Below, piece after piece: positions 32,105-40,623 of a stretch of DNA of 44,441 nucleotides. The stretch lies in the NCBI GenBank assembly GCA_017962225.1, contig JAGCVT010000070.1:1-44441 (forward strand). Reading direction: 5' to 3'. A program made the position numbers and the translations under genes. Within the stretch, counting starts at the first letter, position 1. The number at the start of each line of letters is the position of its first letter. The notes beneath the pieces were generated by a model. The model ran no database searches. It was not told the DNA's origin and saw nothing but the letters and a program-made list of their open reading frames with translations. The stretch is from Lachnospiraceae bacterium (lineage in GTDB: Bacteria > Bacillota > Clostridia > Lachnospirales > Lachnospiraceae).

Positions 32105-33199
32105 ATGAAGAACACATTCGGACAAAGTTTACAGACAACAATATTCGGTGAGAGCCACGGACCTTACATCGGCGTGGTTTTGGATGGTCTTGCACCGGGC
32201 ATCGAAGTAAATGATGATTTTATAAAAGAAAAACTTGCTTTAAGAAGACCTGCCGGTGCAATATCAACCGCCAGAGTAGAGGCTGATGAATATACATTTG
32301 CAAGCGGTGTGTTTAACGGTAAAACAACCGGTACTCCTCTTTGCATTTTAATACCCAATACCAACACAAGAAGTGCTGATTACGACAAGGCAGGAAGAGT
32401 TGCAAGACCCGGACATGCAGACTATACCGCAATGTGTAAATACCACGGCTTTGAAGACTACAGAGGCGGCGGACATTTTAGCGGAAGAATTACCGCGGCA
32501 ATCGTTGCAGGCGGTGCTATCGCAATGAGCGCGCTCGAGAAAAAAGGTATTTCAATCGGAACTCATATCTACAAGCTGTCCGATTTAACGGACAGGGAGT
32601 TTTCCGATATTAAGAATGATATCTCTGCTTTGAATAAAAAATCATTTGCGGTTCTAGATGAAGAAGTTGCAGAAAAAATGATTAAAGCAATCGAAGATGC
32701 AGCCAAAGATGCAGACAGTGTAGGCGGTGTACTTGAAACCGCTATTACAGGTCTTCCCGCAGGTGTAGGCGAGCCCTGGTTTGATTCTGTGGAGAGTGTT
32801 CTTTCACATTTTCTTTTCTCCGTACCCGGCATAAAGGGCGTACAGTTCGGTGCAGGGTTTGACAAGGTTTGTGAGAAAGGCTCAAGCTTCAACGATGCAT
32901 TAAGAAACGAAGACGGTAAAGTTGTTACAGCCACAAACAATAACGGCGGAATTAACGGCGGTATCACAAACGGTATGCCTATAATCATAAAGTGTGCGGT
33001 TAAACCCACACCTTCGATTTACAAAGAGCAGAAAAGCATAAATCTTAACACGCTTGAGAACTCTGACATTGCAATCGAAGGAAGACACGATCCGGCAATC
33101 ATTCACAGAGCAAGAGTCGTGGTTGATTCGGTTTGTGCACTGGCTGTATATGATATGCTTGCAGCAAGATACGGAACTGACTTTTTTACACAGGAATAA
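32105..33199 (+). CDS. aroC: chorismate synthase
   Basis: A 364-residue enzyme that makes chorismate from EPSP using reduced FMN. Seen motifs: FGQSLQTTIFGESHGPYIGV at the N-terminus, RPGHADYTAMCKYHGFEDYR with GGGHFSGR, NNNGGINGGITNGMPI, and RHDPAIIHRARVVVDSVCAL. ATG 32105 has AGAGGG 7 nt upstream; the longer frame from 32084 overlaps the aroB stop and has no ribosome site. Confidence 0.97.
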   Translation: MKNTFGQSLQTTIFGESHGPYIGVVLDGLAPGIEVNDDFIKEKLALRRPAGAISTARVEADEYTFASGVFNGKTTGTPLCILIPNTNTRSADYDKAGRVARPGHADYTAMCKYHGFEDYRGGGHFSGRITAAIVAGGAIAMSALEKKGISIGTHIYKLSDLTDREFSDIKNDISALNKKSFAVLDEEVAEKMIKAIEDAAKDADSVGGVLETAITGLPAGVGEPWFDSVESVLSHFLFSVPGIKGVQFGAGFDKVCEKGSSFNDALRNEDGKVVTATNNNGGINGGITNGMPIIIKCAVKPTPSIYKEQKSINLNTLENSDIAIEGRHDPAIIHRARVVVDSVCALAVYDMLAARYGTDFFTQE

Positions 33200-33202
33200 A
33201 AC

Positions 33203-34438
33203 ATGGAATACGGACTTATAGGCGAACGCCTCGGACACAGCTTTTCAAAAGTGATTCATGGGGAGTTCGGATTTTACGGATATGAATTAAAAGAAATACC
33301 GCGTGACGGTCTCGATGCTTTTATGGAAGCAAGAGAATTCAAGGGAATAAACGTAACGATTCCCTACAAGGAAGACGTCATCAAACACCTTGATTTCATT
33401 GATGAAAAAGCACGTGCAATAGGCGCGGTTAATACAGTAGTAAACAACGATGGTAAACTTAGCGGATACAATACCGATTACTATGGACTTAAAACCCTGC
33501 TTGAAGAAAACGGTTTTAATTTACAGGGTAAAAAGGTACTTATCCTCGGTACAGGTGGTACCAGCAAAACTGCGTATGCGGTATGCGAAGACATGGGTGC
33601 ATCCTTCTTAAGCAAGGTAAGCCGCAGTGCGAAGGATGGTGCAATCACATACGAAGAAGCATACGAAAAGCATTCTGATGCAGCGTATATCGTTAATACA
33701 ACGCCTAGCGGAATGTATCCAAACCTTGATGCAAAGCCCATTGATTTAAAGCGTTTTACGAGCCTTGAAGGAGTTGCGGATGTAATCTACAACCCGGGCA
33801 GAACGAGACTGATTCTTGAAGCAAAAGAGATGGGAGTTAAACACTGCAGCGGCTTAAAAATGCTCGTTTTACAGGCAGTTGCGGCATGCGAGTTTTTTAC
33901 GAGCAATAAAGTACCCACGGAAAAGGTTGAAGAGATTTATAAAAATCTTTACGACGAAAACAACAACATTGTTTTAACCGGAATGCCGGGAAGCGGTAAG
34001 AGCACAATAGGAAAACTCCTTGCGGAAAAGCTAGGGAAAACGTTCATAGATACCGACGCACTGATAGTTGAAAGAGAAAAAAGAGAGATATCCGACATCT
34101 TTGCAACGGATGGCGAGAAGTATTTTAGGAATGTTGAAAAAGAAATTGTTTCTGAAGTTGCGACTCTTAAAAACAGCATCATTTCAACAGGCGGCGGAGT
34201 TATTTTAAATGCAGACAATGTTAAAAATCTGATGGCCAACGGAACAGTTTTCTTCCTTGACAGAAAGCCCGAAGATCTCGTTCCCACGGACGACAGACCG
34301 CTTGCAAACGAAAAAGCAAAGATAATGAAACTCTACGAGGAGAGACTTCCGGTTTATAATTCGACATGCGACTACAAAATCAATGCGGAAGTCGGAATCG
34401 ATGAAACGGTAAATGCGATTTTAAAGATTTATAAATAA
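33203..34438 (+). CDS. aroE-aroK: fused shikimate dehydrogenase-shikimate kinase
   Basis: A 411-residue fusion. Residues ~1-245 are shikimate dehydrogenase (GHSFSKVIHGEFGF, NVTIPYKE with the catalytic Lys, GAVNTVV, GYNTDYYGL, NADP loop ILGTGGTSKTA). Residues ~255-411 are shikimate kinase (P-loop GMPGSGKST at 260-268, DTD, FRNVEKEI, STGGGVI, DDRPLA). It carries out two shikimate steps, dehydroshikimate to shikimate 3-phosphate, interrupted by no other enzyme. There is no stop codon or frameshift between the domains. It starts 3 nt after aroC. Confidence 0.95.
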   Translation: MEYGLIGERLGHSFSKVIHGEFGFYGYELKEIPRDGLDAFMEAREFKGINVTIPYKEDVIKHLDFIDEKARAIGAVNTVVNNDGKLSGYNTDYYGLKTLLEENGFNLQGKKVLILGTGGTSKTAYAVCEDMGASFLSKVSRSAKDGAITYEEAYEKHSDAAYIVNTTPSGMYPNLDAKPIDLKRFTSLEGVADVIYNPGRTRLILEAKEMGVKHCSGLKMLVLQAVAACEFFTSNKVPTEKVEEIYKNLYDENNNIVLTGMPGSGKSTIGKLLAEKLGKTFIDTDALIVEREKREISDIFATDGEKYFRNVEKEIVSEVATLKNSIISTGGGVILNADNVKNLMANGTVFFLDRKPEDLVPTDDRPLANEKAKIMKLYEERLPVYNSTCDYKINAEVGIDETVNAILKIYK

Positions 34439-34459
34439 TCATTTTATGAGGAGCACAAA

Positions 34460-34882
34460 ATGAAAACGATACGTGTTATAAACGGACCCAATTTAAATAT
34501 GCTTGGAATCAGAGAGCCTGATATTTACGGTAAAACAGATTATAAATCACTTTGTGAGATGATTGAAAATTATGCGGATGTAATCGGTGTAAATGTTCAG
34601 ATAATGCAGAGCAATCACGAGGGCGATCTGGTTGACTGGATCCAGGAAAGCTATAAGGCAATTGACGGAATCATCATCAATCCCGGCGCATACACACATA
34701 CAAGCGTGGCTATTCTTGATGCAGCAAAAGCAGTCGGAATTCCCATGGTGGAAGTACATATTTCCGATGTCGATTCGAGAGAGGAATTCAGACAGGTAAG
34801 CTACATCAGAGCAGCCTGCATTAAAACAATTTCAGGTCACGGCTTAAACGGCTACCTTGAGGCAATGGATTTATTAGTATGA
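34460..34882 (+). CDS. aroQ: type II 3-dehydroquinate dehydratase
   Basis: A 140-residue dodecameric-type enzyme that dehydrates 3-dehydroquinate. Motifs: INGPNLNMLGIREPDIYGKT with the catalytic Tyr, NHEGDLVDWIQ, INPGAYTHTSVAILDA, EVHISDVDSREEFR, and GHGLNGY. It is of normal length for the family. Its stop overlaps the aroA start by 4 nt (ATGA), so the two are translationally coupled. Confidence 0.97.
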   Translation: MKTIRVINGPNLNMLGIREPDIYGKTDYKSLCEMIENYADVIGVNVQIMQSNHEGDLVDWIQESYKAIDGIIINPGAYTHTSVAILDAAKAVGIPMVEVHISDVDSREEFRQVSYIRAACIKTISGHGLNGYLEAMDLLV

Positions 34883-36096
34883 ATGTTACGATAGAAAAAT
34901 CAACTGCATACGGTGAAATTTCAGCTCCGCCTTCAAAGAGTATGGCGCACAGATACATTATCTGCGCGGCGCTTGCTAACGGTGAGAGCGTGATTTCCAA
35001 TGTGGATTTTTCAGAAGATATAAAAGCTACAATCGACTGTATAAAAACACTCGGTGCAGATGTAAAGGTTGAAGGCTCTACTGTTTTTGTAGACGGAAGC
35101 AAAAGCATTCTAAGTGCTCCTGGCGAAACACTTACCTTTAACTGCCGCGAGTCCGGAAGTACCATGCGCTTCTTCATGGGAATAGCAATGACACTTCCTG
35201 TAATAAGTGAGTTTTACGGAAGCGAAACGCTTAGAAACAGGCCTTTTGGAATATACGAAAACATCTTAAAGAGTGATGCAGCTTTATCCTTTGAAAGACA
35301 GTCCGATAAGATTGTTATCAAAGGCGGAATCAAGGAAAACGATTTTGATGTAGCAGGCAATATAAGCAGTCAGTTTATCACAGGACTTCTTTTAGCATTG
35401 TCCATAAAAGGCGAGGGCGGAAGCATAAAACTCATCCCTCCTGTAGAGAGCAGATCCTACATCAATATGACAATCCAGGCTATGAACGAGTTTGGAATTA
35501 ATGTCGGCTGGAAGGATGAAAACACGCTTTACGTAGAGAGCGGATGCAAATACATTTGCAAAAACATTGAAGTTGAAGGCGATTATTCAAACGCTGCATT
35601 TCTTGATGCATTCAATCTTATAGGCGGAAAAGTAAAGGTAAACGGACTTAACGAAAAAAGCCTTCAGGGCGACAGGATTTACAAAGAATATTTTGAGAAA
35701 CTATTATGCGAAAAAGCCACACTCGATATCGCAGACTGCCCTGATTTGGGCCCCGTGCTTTTCGCAATGGCAGCAGCCAGCAAAGGCGGTGTTTTCACAT
35801 CGACTGCACGCCTTAAAATAAAAGAGAGTGACCGCGGAAGCGTTATGTGCGAAGAACTTGCAAAGTTTGGAATTAAGACTCGCATGGAAGAAAATTCAAT
35901 CGAAATTGGCTGCGGTTTAAACGCTCCGACAGAAACAATCGACGGTCACAACGATCACAGAATCGTAATGTCGATGGCGCTTCTTTTATCAGCAACCGGT
36001 GGTAAAATAAACGGTGCACAGGCAGTAAGAAAAAGCTATCCGGGATTTTTCGAAGACATTGAAAAGCTCGGAATTAAGATAACCAAAGAGGATTAA
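34879..36096 (+). CDS. aroA: 3-phosphoshikimate 1-carboxyvinyltransferase (EPSP synthase)
   Basis: A 405-residue enzyme joining PEP to shikimate 3-phosphate. Motifs: PPSKSMAHRYIICAALANGE, RESGSTMRFFMGIAM, LRNRPFGIYENIL, RLKIKESDRGSVM, and DGHNDHRIVMSMALL. It lacks the LPGSKS form and has PPSKS, as in many Clostridia. Slightly short of the usual ~425 residues but all core motifs are present. Coupled to aroQ by a 4-nt overlap and followed 3 nt later by tyrA. Confidence 0.96.
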   Translation: MNVTIEKSTAYGEISAPPSKSMAHRYIICAALANGESVISNVDFSEDIKATIDCIKTLGADVKVEGSTVFVDGSKSILSAPGETLTFNCRESGSTMRFFMGIAMTLPVISEFYGSETLRNRPFGIYENILKSDAALSFERQSDKIVIKGGIKENDFDVAGNISSQFITGLLLALSIKGEGGSIKLIPPVESRSYINMTIQAMNEFGINVGWKDENTLYVESGCKYICKNIEVEGDYSNAAFLDAFNLIGGKVKVNGLNEKSLQGDRIYKEYFEKLLCEKATLDIADCPDLGPVLFAMAAASKGGVFTSTARLKIKESDRGSVMCEELAKFGIKTRMEENSIEIGCGLNAPTETIDGHNDHRIVMSMALLLSATGGKINGAQAVRKSYPGFFEDIEKLGIKITKED

Positions 36097-36099
36097 AAC

Positions 36100-36960
36100 A
36101 TGGAATGGATTAACAAACAGAACGTCCTTATCGTCGGACTCGGACTCATGGGCGGAAGCTACGCGAAGGCTCTTAAAAGAATAGGCTGCCGCGTAACAGC
36201 AATTGACAAAAGCGAAGAGACAATAAAGTTTGCAATCGAAAACGATATTATTGATGAAGGAACCTTTAAGGAAGATATCTCCGAATTCGTCAAAGAAGCA
36301 GACTGCATTATCTTGGCTCTTTATCCGAACGCCGCAATCGAGTGGGTTAGAAATAACGTAAAAGACATAAAAGAAGGCATCCGCATCACGGACGTTACAG
36401 GTGTTAAGAGCTGTATCGTATACGAAATCCAGGATATCCTCGGTGACAAGGCTGAATTTATCGCAGCACATCCCATGGCTGGTAAAGAAACAAGCGGTGT
36501 TGAAAGCGCAGATGACAGAATATTCAGAGACGCCAACTACATCGTTGTACCTACAGATAAAAACACCGAAGAGGCAATTTTATGGTGCGAAAATTTGGGA
36601 CAGATTTTAGGTTTTAACAAAGTCAGCATTTTAAGTCCCGAAGAGCATGACGAAATGATTGCATATGTATCACAGCTTACACACTGCATCGCCGTTTCGC
36701 TTATGACATGTAAGGACAACGAGCACCTTAAGGATTACACGGGCGATTCTTTTAGGGACTTAACGAGAATCGCAAGAATAAATGAGAACATGTGGAGCGA
36801 ACTTTTCCATGTGAACAAGGAATCGCTTCTTCGTGAGATGGATTTGTTTATCAATGAAATCACAGGTTTAAGAAACCTCATCGCAGAAGACAATACCGAA
36901 GCAATTAAAGAGAAAATGAGACTCTCTACCAAGAGACGTTCAAAATTTAATACAAAATAA
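36100..36960 (+). CDS. tyrA: prephenate dehydrogenase
   Basis: A 286-residue protein with an N-terminal NAD(P) Rossmann domain (VGLGLMGGSYAKALKRIGCR, then DKSEETIKFA) and the prephenate dehydrogenase signature AAHPMAGKETSGVESAD, followed by the helical dimer domain (HDEMIAYVSQLTHCIAVSLM). It makes 4-hydroxyphenylpyruvate for Tyr. There is no ACT domain or fused chorismate mutase, so regulation may rest on the operon attenuator. It starts 3 nt after aroA. Confidence 0.95.
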   Translation: MEWINKQNVLIVGLGLMGGSYAKALKRIGCRVTAIDKSEETIKFAIENDIIDEGTFKEDISEFVKEADCIILALYPNAAIEWVRNNVKDIKEGIRITDVTGVKSCIVYEIQDILGDKAEFIAAHPMAGKETSGVESADDRIFRDANYIVVPTDKNTEEAILWCENLGQILGFNKVSILSPEEHDEMIAYVSQLTHCIAVSLMTCKDNEHLKDYTGDSFRDLTRIARINENMWSELFHVNKESLLREMDLFINEITGLRNLIAEDNTEAIKEKMRLSTKRRSKFNTK

Positions 36961-37001
36961 AAATGAGAGAATGAATAAAGTTAAGGAAGGCAAGTAAAAC
37001 C

Positions 37002-38030
37002 ATGAAAATGAATTTCATCAAAAAACTGGCATTACCCGTAGAGGTTAAGGAAATGTGTCCTTTAACCGGCAAGATGGGAGATCTTGTTGATACGAAAAAG
37101 GCACAGTTGGAATCGGTATTTGAAGGAAGAAGCGACAAGCTGATTCTTATCATCGGACCCTGCTCGGCAGACAGAGAAGACAGTGTAATCGATTATATTT
37201 CAAGACTCTGCCCGATTCAGGAAAAGGTAAAAGATAAAATTATTATCGTTCCGAGAATTTATACAAACAAGCCCCGTACAACAGGCGAGGGTTACAAGGG
37301 TATGCTTCATCAGCCCGACCCCAACGAAAAGTCAGATCTTTTCAAGGGAATTATTGCGACCAGACATCTTCACATGCGTGCGATTGAAGAGACCGGTTTT
37401 GCATGCGCAGATGAAATGCTTTATCCCGAAAACTATCAGTACCTTGATGACGTGCTTGCATATGTTGCAGTCGGTGCAAGATCAGTTGAAGACCAGCAGC
37501 ATCGTCTTGTTGCCAGTGGTATTGCGGCGCCCGTAGGTATGAAAAACCCGACCTCGGGTGATATCAGCGTTATGATGAACGGTATCCTTGCAGCTCAGCA
37601 TTCACACTCATTCATCTACAGAGGCTGGGAAGTTCATTCGGAAGGTAACCCTTACGCACATGCTATTTTACGAGGTTATACCAACAAGCACGGGGAGTCA
37701 CAGCCTAACTATCATTTCGAAGATCTTATAAGACTTTGCGACGCATACGATGAAAGAGATCTTATAAATCCCGCAGTTATCATCGATACTAACCATTCGA
37801 ACTCGGGCAAGAACCCGTTCGAGCAGCCCAGAATCATAAAAGACGTGCTTTACTCCACCAGACATGACGAGCGCGTTAAGAAGATTCTTAAAGGCTTCAT
37901 GGTTGAAAGCTACATCGAGGACGGCTGCCAGAAGGTAGACGGCGGCGTATACGGCAAGTCAATCACCGATCCCTGCCTCGGCTGGGAAAAGACCGAAAGA
38001 CTTATTTACGAGATTGCGGATTTATTATAA
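37002..38030 (+). CDS. aroF: 3-deoxy-7-phosphoheptulonate (DAHP) synthase, class I alpha
   Basis: A 342-residue enzyme of the first shikimate step (PEP + erythrose 4-phosphate). Motifs: LILIIGPCSADREDSVIDYI, PRIYTNKPRTTGEGYKGML, VGARSVEDQQHRLVASGIAA, GMKNPTSGD, and DTNHSNSGKNPFEQPRI. It is the AroF/G/H type; which aromatic amino acid inhibits it cannot be read from sequence. AAGGAAGG precedes the ATG. It is the last gene of the attenuated supraoperon even though it performs the first step. Confidence 0.95.
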   Translation: MKMNFIKKLALPVEVKEMCPLTGKMGDLVDTKKAQLESVFEGRSDKLILIIGPCSADREDSVIDYISRLCPIQEKVKDKIIIVPRIYTNKPRTTGEGYKGMLHQPDPNEKSDLFKGIIATRHLHMRAIEETGFACADEMLYPENYQYLDDVLAYVAVGARSVEDQQHRLVASGIAAPVGMKNPTSGDISVMMNGILAAQHSHSFIYRGWEVHSEGNPYAHAILRGYTNKHGESQPNYHFEDLIRLCDAYDERDLINPAVIIDTNHSNSGKNPFEQPRIIKDVLYSTRHDERVKKILKGFMVESYIEDGCQKVDGGVYGKSITDPCLGWEKTERLIYEIADLL

Positions 38031-38038
38031 AAAATCTA

Positions 38039-38067
38039 TTGACACAAATTTTTTGAAGTGATATAAA
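38039..38067 (+). promoter_or_regulatory. strong sigma-A promoter of the trpB T-box leader
   Basis: TTGACA (38039-38044), a 17-nt spacer and TATAAA (38062-38067) are near-consensus and lie 9 nt after the aroF stop, so trpB is transcribed separately from the aro operon. Confidence 0.85.
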
Positions 38068-38073
38068 ATTTAT

Positions 38074-38353
38074 CAGATACAAACCTATGAAAAAGAGTGA
38101 GTAGACTTTTCCTCTTTCAGATACAGAGAACCGCCGGTGCTGAGAGCGCGGTATTGAAATGTAAAGTTGAATGGGCTTTTGAGGGCAAAAGGAAACGAAG
38201 CAATTCGGAGTATTGGCGCCGGGGCGGAACCCCGTAAACAAATCCGGCATATGTTGGTATGCGCTAAGAGGGTGTATTTACACCAAGCAGGGTGGCACCG
38301 CAGGTTGAAAAGTTCAGACCTGTCCTTGCAGATAAGCAAGGATAGGTCTTTTT
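38074..38353 (+). promoter_or_regulatory. T-box riboswitch leader, apparent tryptophan specifier
   Basis: This fills the longest stretch without a protein gene (38031-38398). It contains the AGTAGA element of the Stem I base (38100-38105), a specifier-loop region GAATGGGC with TGG at 38172-38174, and the T-box sequence AGGGTGGCACCGC (38289-38301). It ends in the regulated terminator at 38317-38353. Uncharged tRNA-Trp would bind the specifier and the T-box and favour antitermination. The specifier register was judged by eye; UGG fits the gene downstream. Confidence 0.9.
38317..38353 (+). terminator. T-box-regulated terminator before trpB
   Basis: GACCTGTCCTTGC (38317-38329) pairs with GCAAGGATAGGTC (38336-38348) with one wobble, followed by a T tract from 38349. 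Confidence 0.92.
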
Positions 38354-38398
38354 ATTTTTCCTTATCTCGAAGCGCGGTTTTTATGAAAGGAGACAGAC

Positions 38399-39769
38399 AT
38401 GTCAAAAGAAATCCCTTACAAAATTTATCTTGAAGAAAACGAGATGCCTAAGGCTTGGTACAACCTTCGCGCAGACATGATTAATAAGCCCGCACCGTTA
38501 CTTAATCCCGGAACACATGAGCCTATGAAGGCAGAGGAACTCGCAGGCGTTTTCTGTGAAGAGCTCGTAAAACAGGAACTTGATAACGATACAAGATTTA
38601 TCGAGATTCCCGAAGAAATCAGAAACTTCTACAAGATGTACAGACCTTCACCTTTGGTAAGAGCTTACTGCCTTGAAGAGAAGCTTCAGACACCCGCTAA
38701 GATTTACTACAAATTCGAGGGTAACAATACATCAGGAAGCCACAAGCTTAACTCAGCTATCGCTCAGGCTTACTACGCTAAGAAACAGGGCCTTAAGGGC
38801 GTTACCACAGAGACCGGTGCTGGTCAGTGGGGTACAGCTCTTTCAATGGCTTGTTCATATTTCGATCTTGACTGCAAGGTATTCATGGTTAAGGTTTCTT
38901 ACGAACAGAAGCCTTTCAGACGTGAAGTAATGAGAACATACGGCGCTTCAGTAACACCTTCTCCTTCAATGGAAACAGAAGTTGGTAAAAGAATCAACGC
39001 AGCTCATCCCGGAACCACAGGTTCACTCGGCTGTGCAATTTCAGAAGCAGTTGAAGTTGCAACAAGCACACCCGGTTACAGATATGTTCTTGGTTCAGTT
39101 CTTAACCAGGTACTTCTTCATCAGTCGGTTATCGGTCTTGAAACAAAGGCTGCACTTGATAAATACGGCATCAAAGCAGACATCGTTATCGGCTGCGCAG
39201 GCGGCGGATCAAACCTCGGCGGTCTTATTGCTCCTTTTATGGGCGAAAAGATTCAGAAGGGCACAGACTACAGAATCATCGCAGTTGAGCCTGCTTCATG
39301 TCCTTCCTTCACAAGAGGCGTATACGCATATGACTTCTGCGATACCGGTATGGTTTGTCCTCTTGCCAAGATGTACACACTCGGCAGTGATTTCATTCCC
39401 GCACCCAACCATGCAGGCGGACTTCGTTATCACGGCATGAGCTCAATTCTTTCACAGCTCTACGCTGACGGACTTATGGAAGCAACTACAGCTAAGCAGA
39501 CAGAAGTATTTGAAGCTGCTGAAATGTTCGCAAGAGTTGAAGGTATCCTTCCTGCTCCCGAAAGTTCACATGCTATCAAAGTTGCTATCGACGAAGCTCT
39601 TAAGTGCAAGGAGACAGGCGAAGAAAAGACCATCGTATTCGGTCTTACCGGTACAGGTTACTTTGACCTCGTAGCATACGAGAAATTCCATGACGGCAAG
39701 ATGGATGATTATATTCCTACAGACGAAGAACTCGCAAAGTTCAGAGCAAACCTTCCTAAAGTAGATTAA
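38399..39769 (+). CDS. trpB: TrpB2-type tryptophan synthase beta chain
   Basis: A 456-residue PLP enzyme of the TrpB2 (TrpB-like) clade, longer at the N-terminus than TrpB1. Motifs: RPSPLVRAYCLEEKL, FEGNNTSGSHKLNSA with PLP-binding Lys116, TETGAGQWGTALSMACSYF, the phosphate loop GCAGGGSNLGGL, and PAPESSHAIKVA. It joins indole and serine to give tryptophan. No trpA is nearby, so it may use free indole or work with a distant TrpA. AGGAG precedes the ATG, and expression is under a Trp T-box. Confidence 0.95.
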   Translation: MSKEIPYKIYLEENEMPKAWYNLRADMINKPAPLLNPGTHEPMKAEELAGVFCEELVKQELDNDTRFIEIPEEIRNFYKMYRPSPLVRAYCLEEKLQTPAKIYYKFEGNNTSGSHKLNSAIAQAYYAKKQGLKGVTTETGAGQWGTALSMACSYFDLDCKVFMVKVSYEQKPFRREVMRTYGASVTPSPSMETEVGKRINAAHPGTTGSLGCAISEAVEVATSTPGYRYVLGSVLNQVLLHQSVIGLETKAALDKYGIKADIVIGCAGGGSNLGGLIAPFMGEKIQKGTDYRIIAVEPASCPSFTRGVYAYDFCDTGMVCPLAKMYTLGSDFIPAPNHAGGLRYHGMSSILSQLYADGLMEATTAKQTEVFEAAEMFARVEGILPAPESSHAIKVAIDEALKCKETGEEKTIVFGLTGTGYFDLVAYEKFHDGKMDDYIPTDEELAKFRANLPKVD

Positions 39770-39808
39770 TTCGTTTAAAACTTTTATAAAACTTTTGTAA
39801 TAATACAG

Positions 39809-39836
39809 GCAGAGGGCTTAAGTCCTCTGCTTTTTT
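39809..39836 (+). terminator. rho-independent terminator after trpB
   Basis: GCAGAGG (39809-39815) pairs with CCTCTGC (39824-39830), followed by six T residues, 40 nt after the trpB stop. Confidence 0.9.
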
Positions 39837-39920
39837 ATGCCCTAAAATATTGCTTTAAAGCCCCATTCAAGTTAAACTTATAGAGTGTGAAAATGACTGG
39901 AAATAATTAACGAGGTATAT

Positions 39921-40613
39921 ATGAAAAAAATAGGACTTGTAGGTGGTACGGGACCGGAGTCAACGGTTATGTACTATAAAAAATTAAACAGCGAGATTGA
40001 TTTACTGACAAATGAAAAACACATGCCTGATATCGCGATTGAGAGTGTTGATTTCAGAAGAGCGTGGGAATACGTACAGAATGGAGAGACTAGCGAACTG
40101 GCAGACTATCTGGCTGAAAAAGTAAACTGTCTGGTTCAAACTAAAGCCGATGTTATTGCATTAACAGCAGTAACAATGCATATGGTATATGATGAAATTG
40201 TTGAGAAAACGGGAGTTTCTCTTGTCAGCATTCCCAAAACGGTTTGCGAGAAAATCGTTTCTGAAGGAATCAAAAAAGTAGGCCTTTTCGGAACCGTTGT
40301 TACGATGGAACAGGACTACATGAAAAAAAATCTATTTGAAAACGGTGTAGAGGTTTTTGTTCCGAACGCTGAAGAAAGAGCCTTGATTGGAAAAAGAATT
40401 TACGAAGAATTAGAAGTAGGCATCGTAAAAGAATCGACTCTGGCCGAACTGACTGGAATTATTAACAGAATGAAAGAAGAGGACGGCATAGAAGGGCTTA
40501 TTTTAGGATGTACCGAACTTCCTTTAATTCTTAACTCTGAAAATTGTCCGGTAAAGTGTTTTGATTCGGTTGAATTGCACTTAAAAAAGCTTATAGAGCT
40601 TGCGATGGAATAA
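39921..40613 (+). CDS. aspartate/glutamate racemase-family protein, first catalytic Cys absent
   Basis: A 230-residue protein of the Asp/Glu racemase superfamily: MKKIGLVGGTGPESTVMYYK at the N-terminus and LILGCTELPLIL near the C-terminus with the second catalytic Cys. The first catalytic site, normally C-N-T-A-H, reads A-V-T-M-H (residues 83-87), so the first Cys is replaced by Ala with Thr82 beside it. Racemases with a non-Cys first residue exist (E. coli YgeA has Thr), giving stereospecific or altered activity. It may be an L-Asp/Glu-specific racemase or a different isomerase. GAGG lies just before the ATG. Confidence 0.85.
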   Translation: MKKIGLVGGTGPESTVMYYKKLNSEIDLLTNEKHMPDIAIESVDFRRAWEYVQNGETSELADYLAEKVNCLVQTKADVIALTAVTMHMVYDEIVEKTGVSLVSIPKTVCEKIVSEGIKKVGLFGTVVTMEQDYMKKNLFENGVEVFVPNAEERALIGKRIYEELEVGIVKESTLAELTGIINRMKEEDGIEGLILGCTELPLILNSENCPVKCFDSVELHLKKLIELAME

Positions 40614-40623
40614 GGAGAGAATC

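Noticed and set aside
38167..38433. Plus-strand open frame across the trpB leader
   Set aside because: It runs through the T-box stems and terminator and overlaps trpB out of frame.
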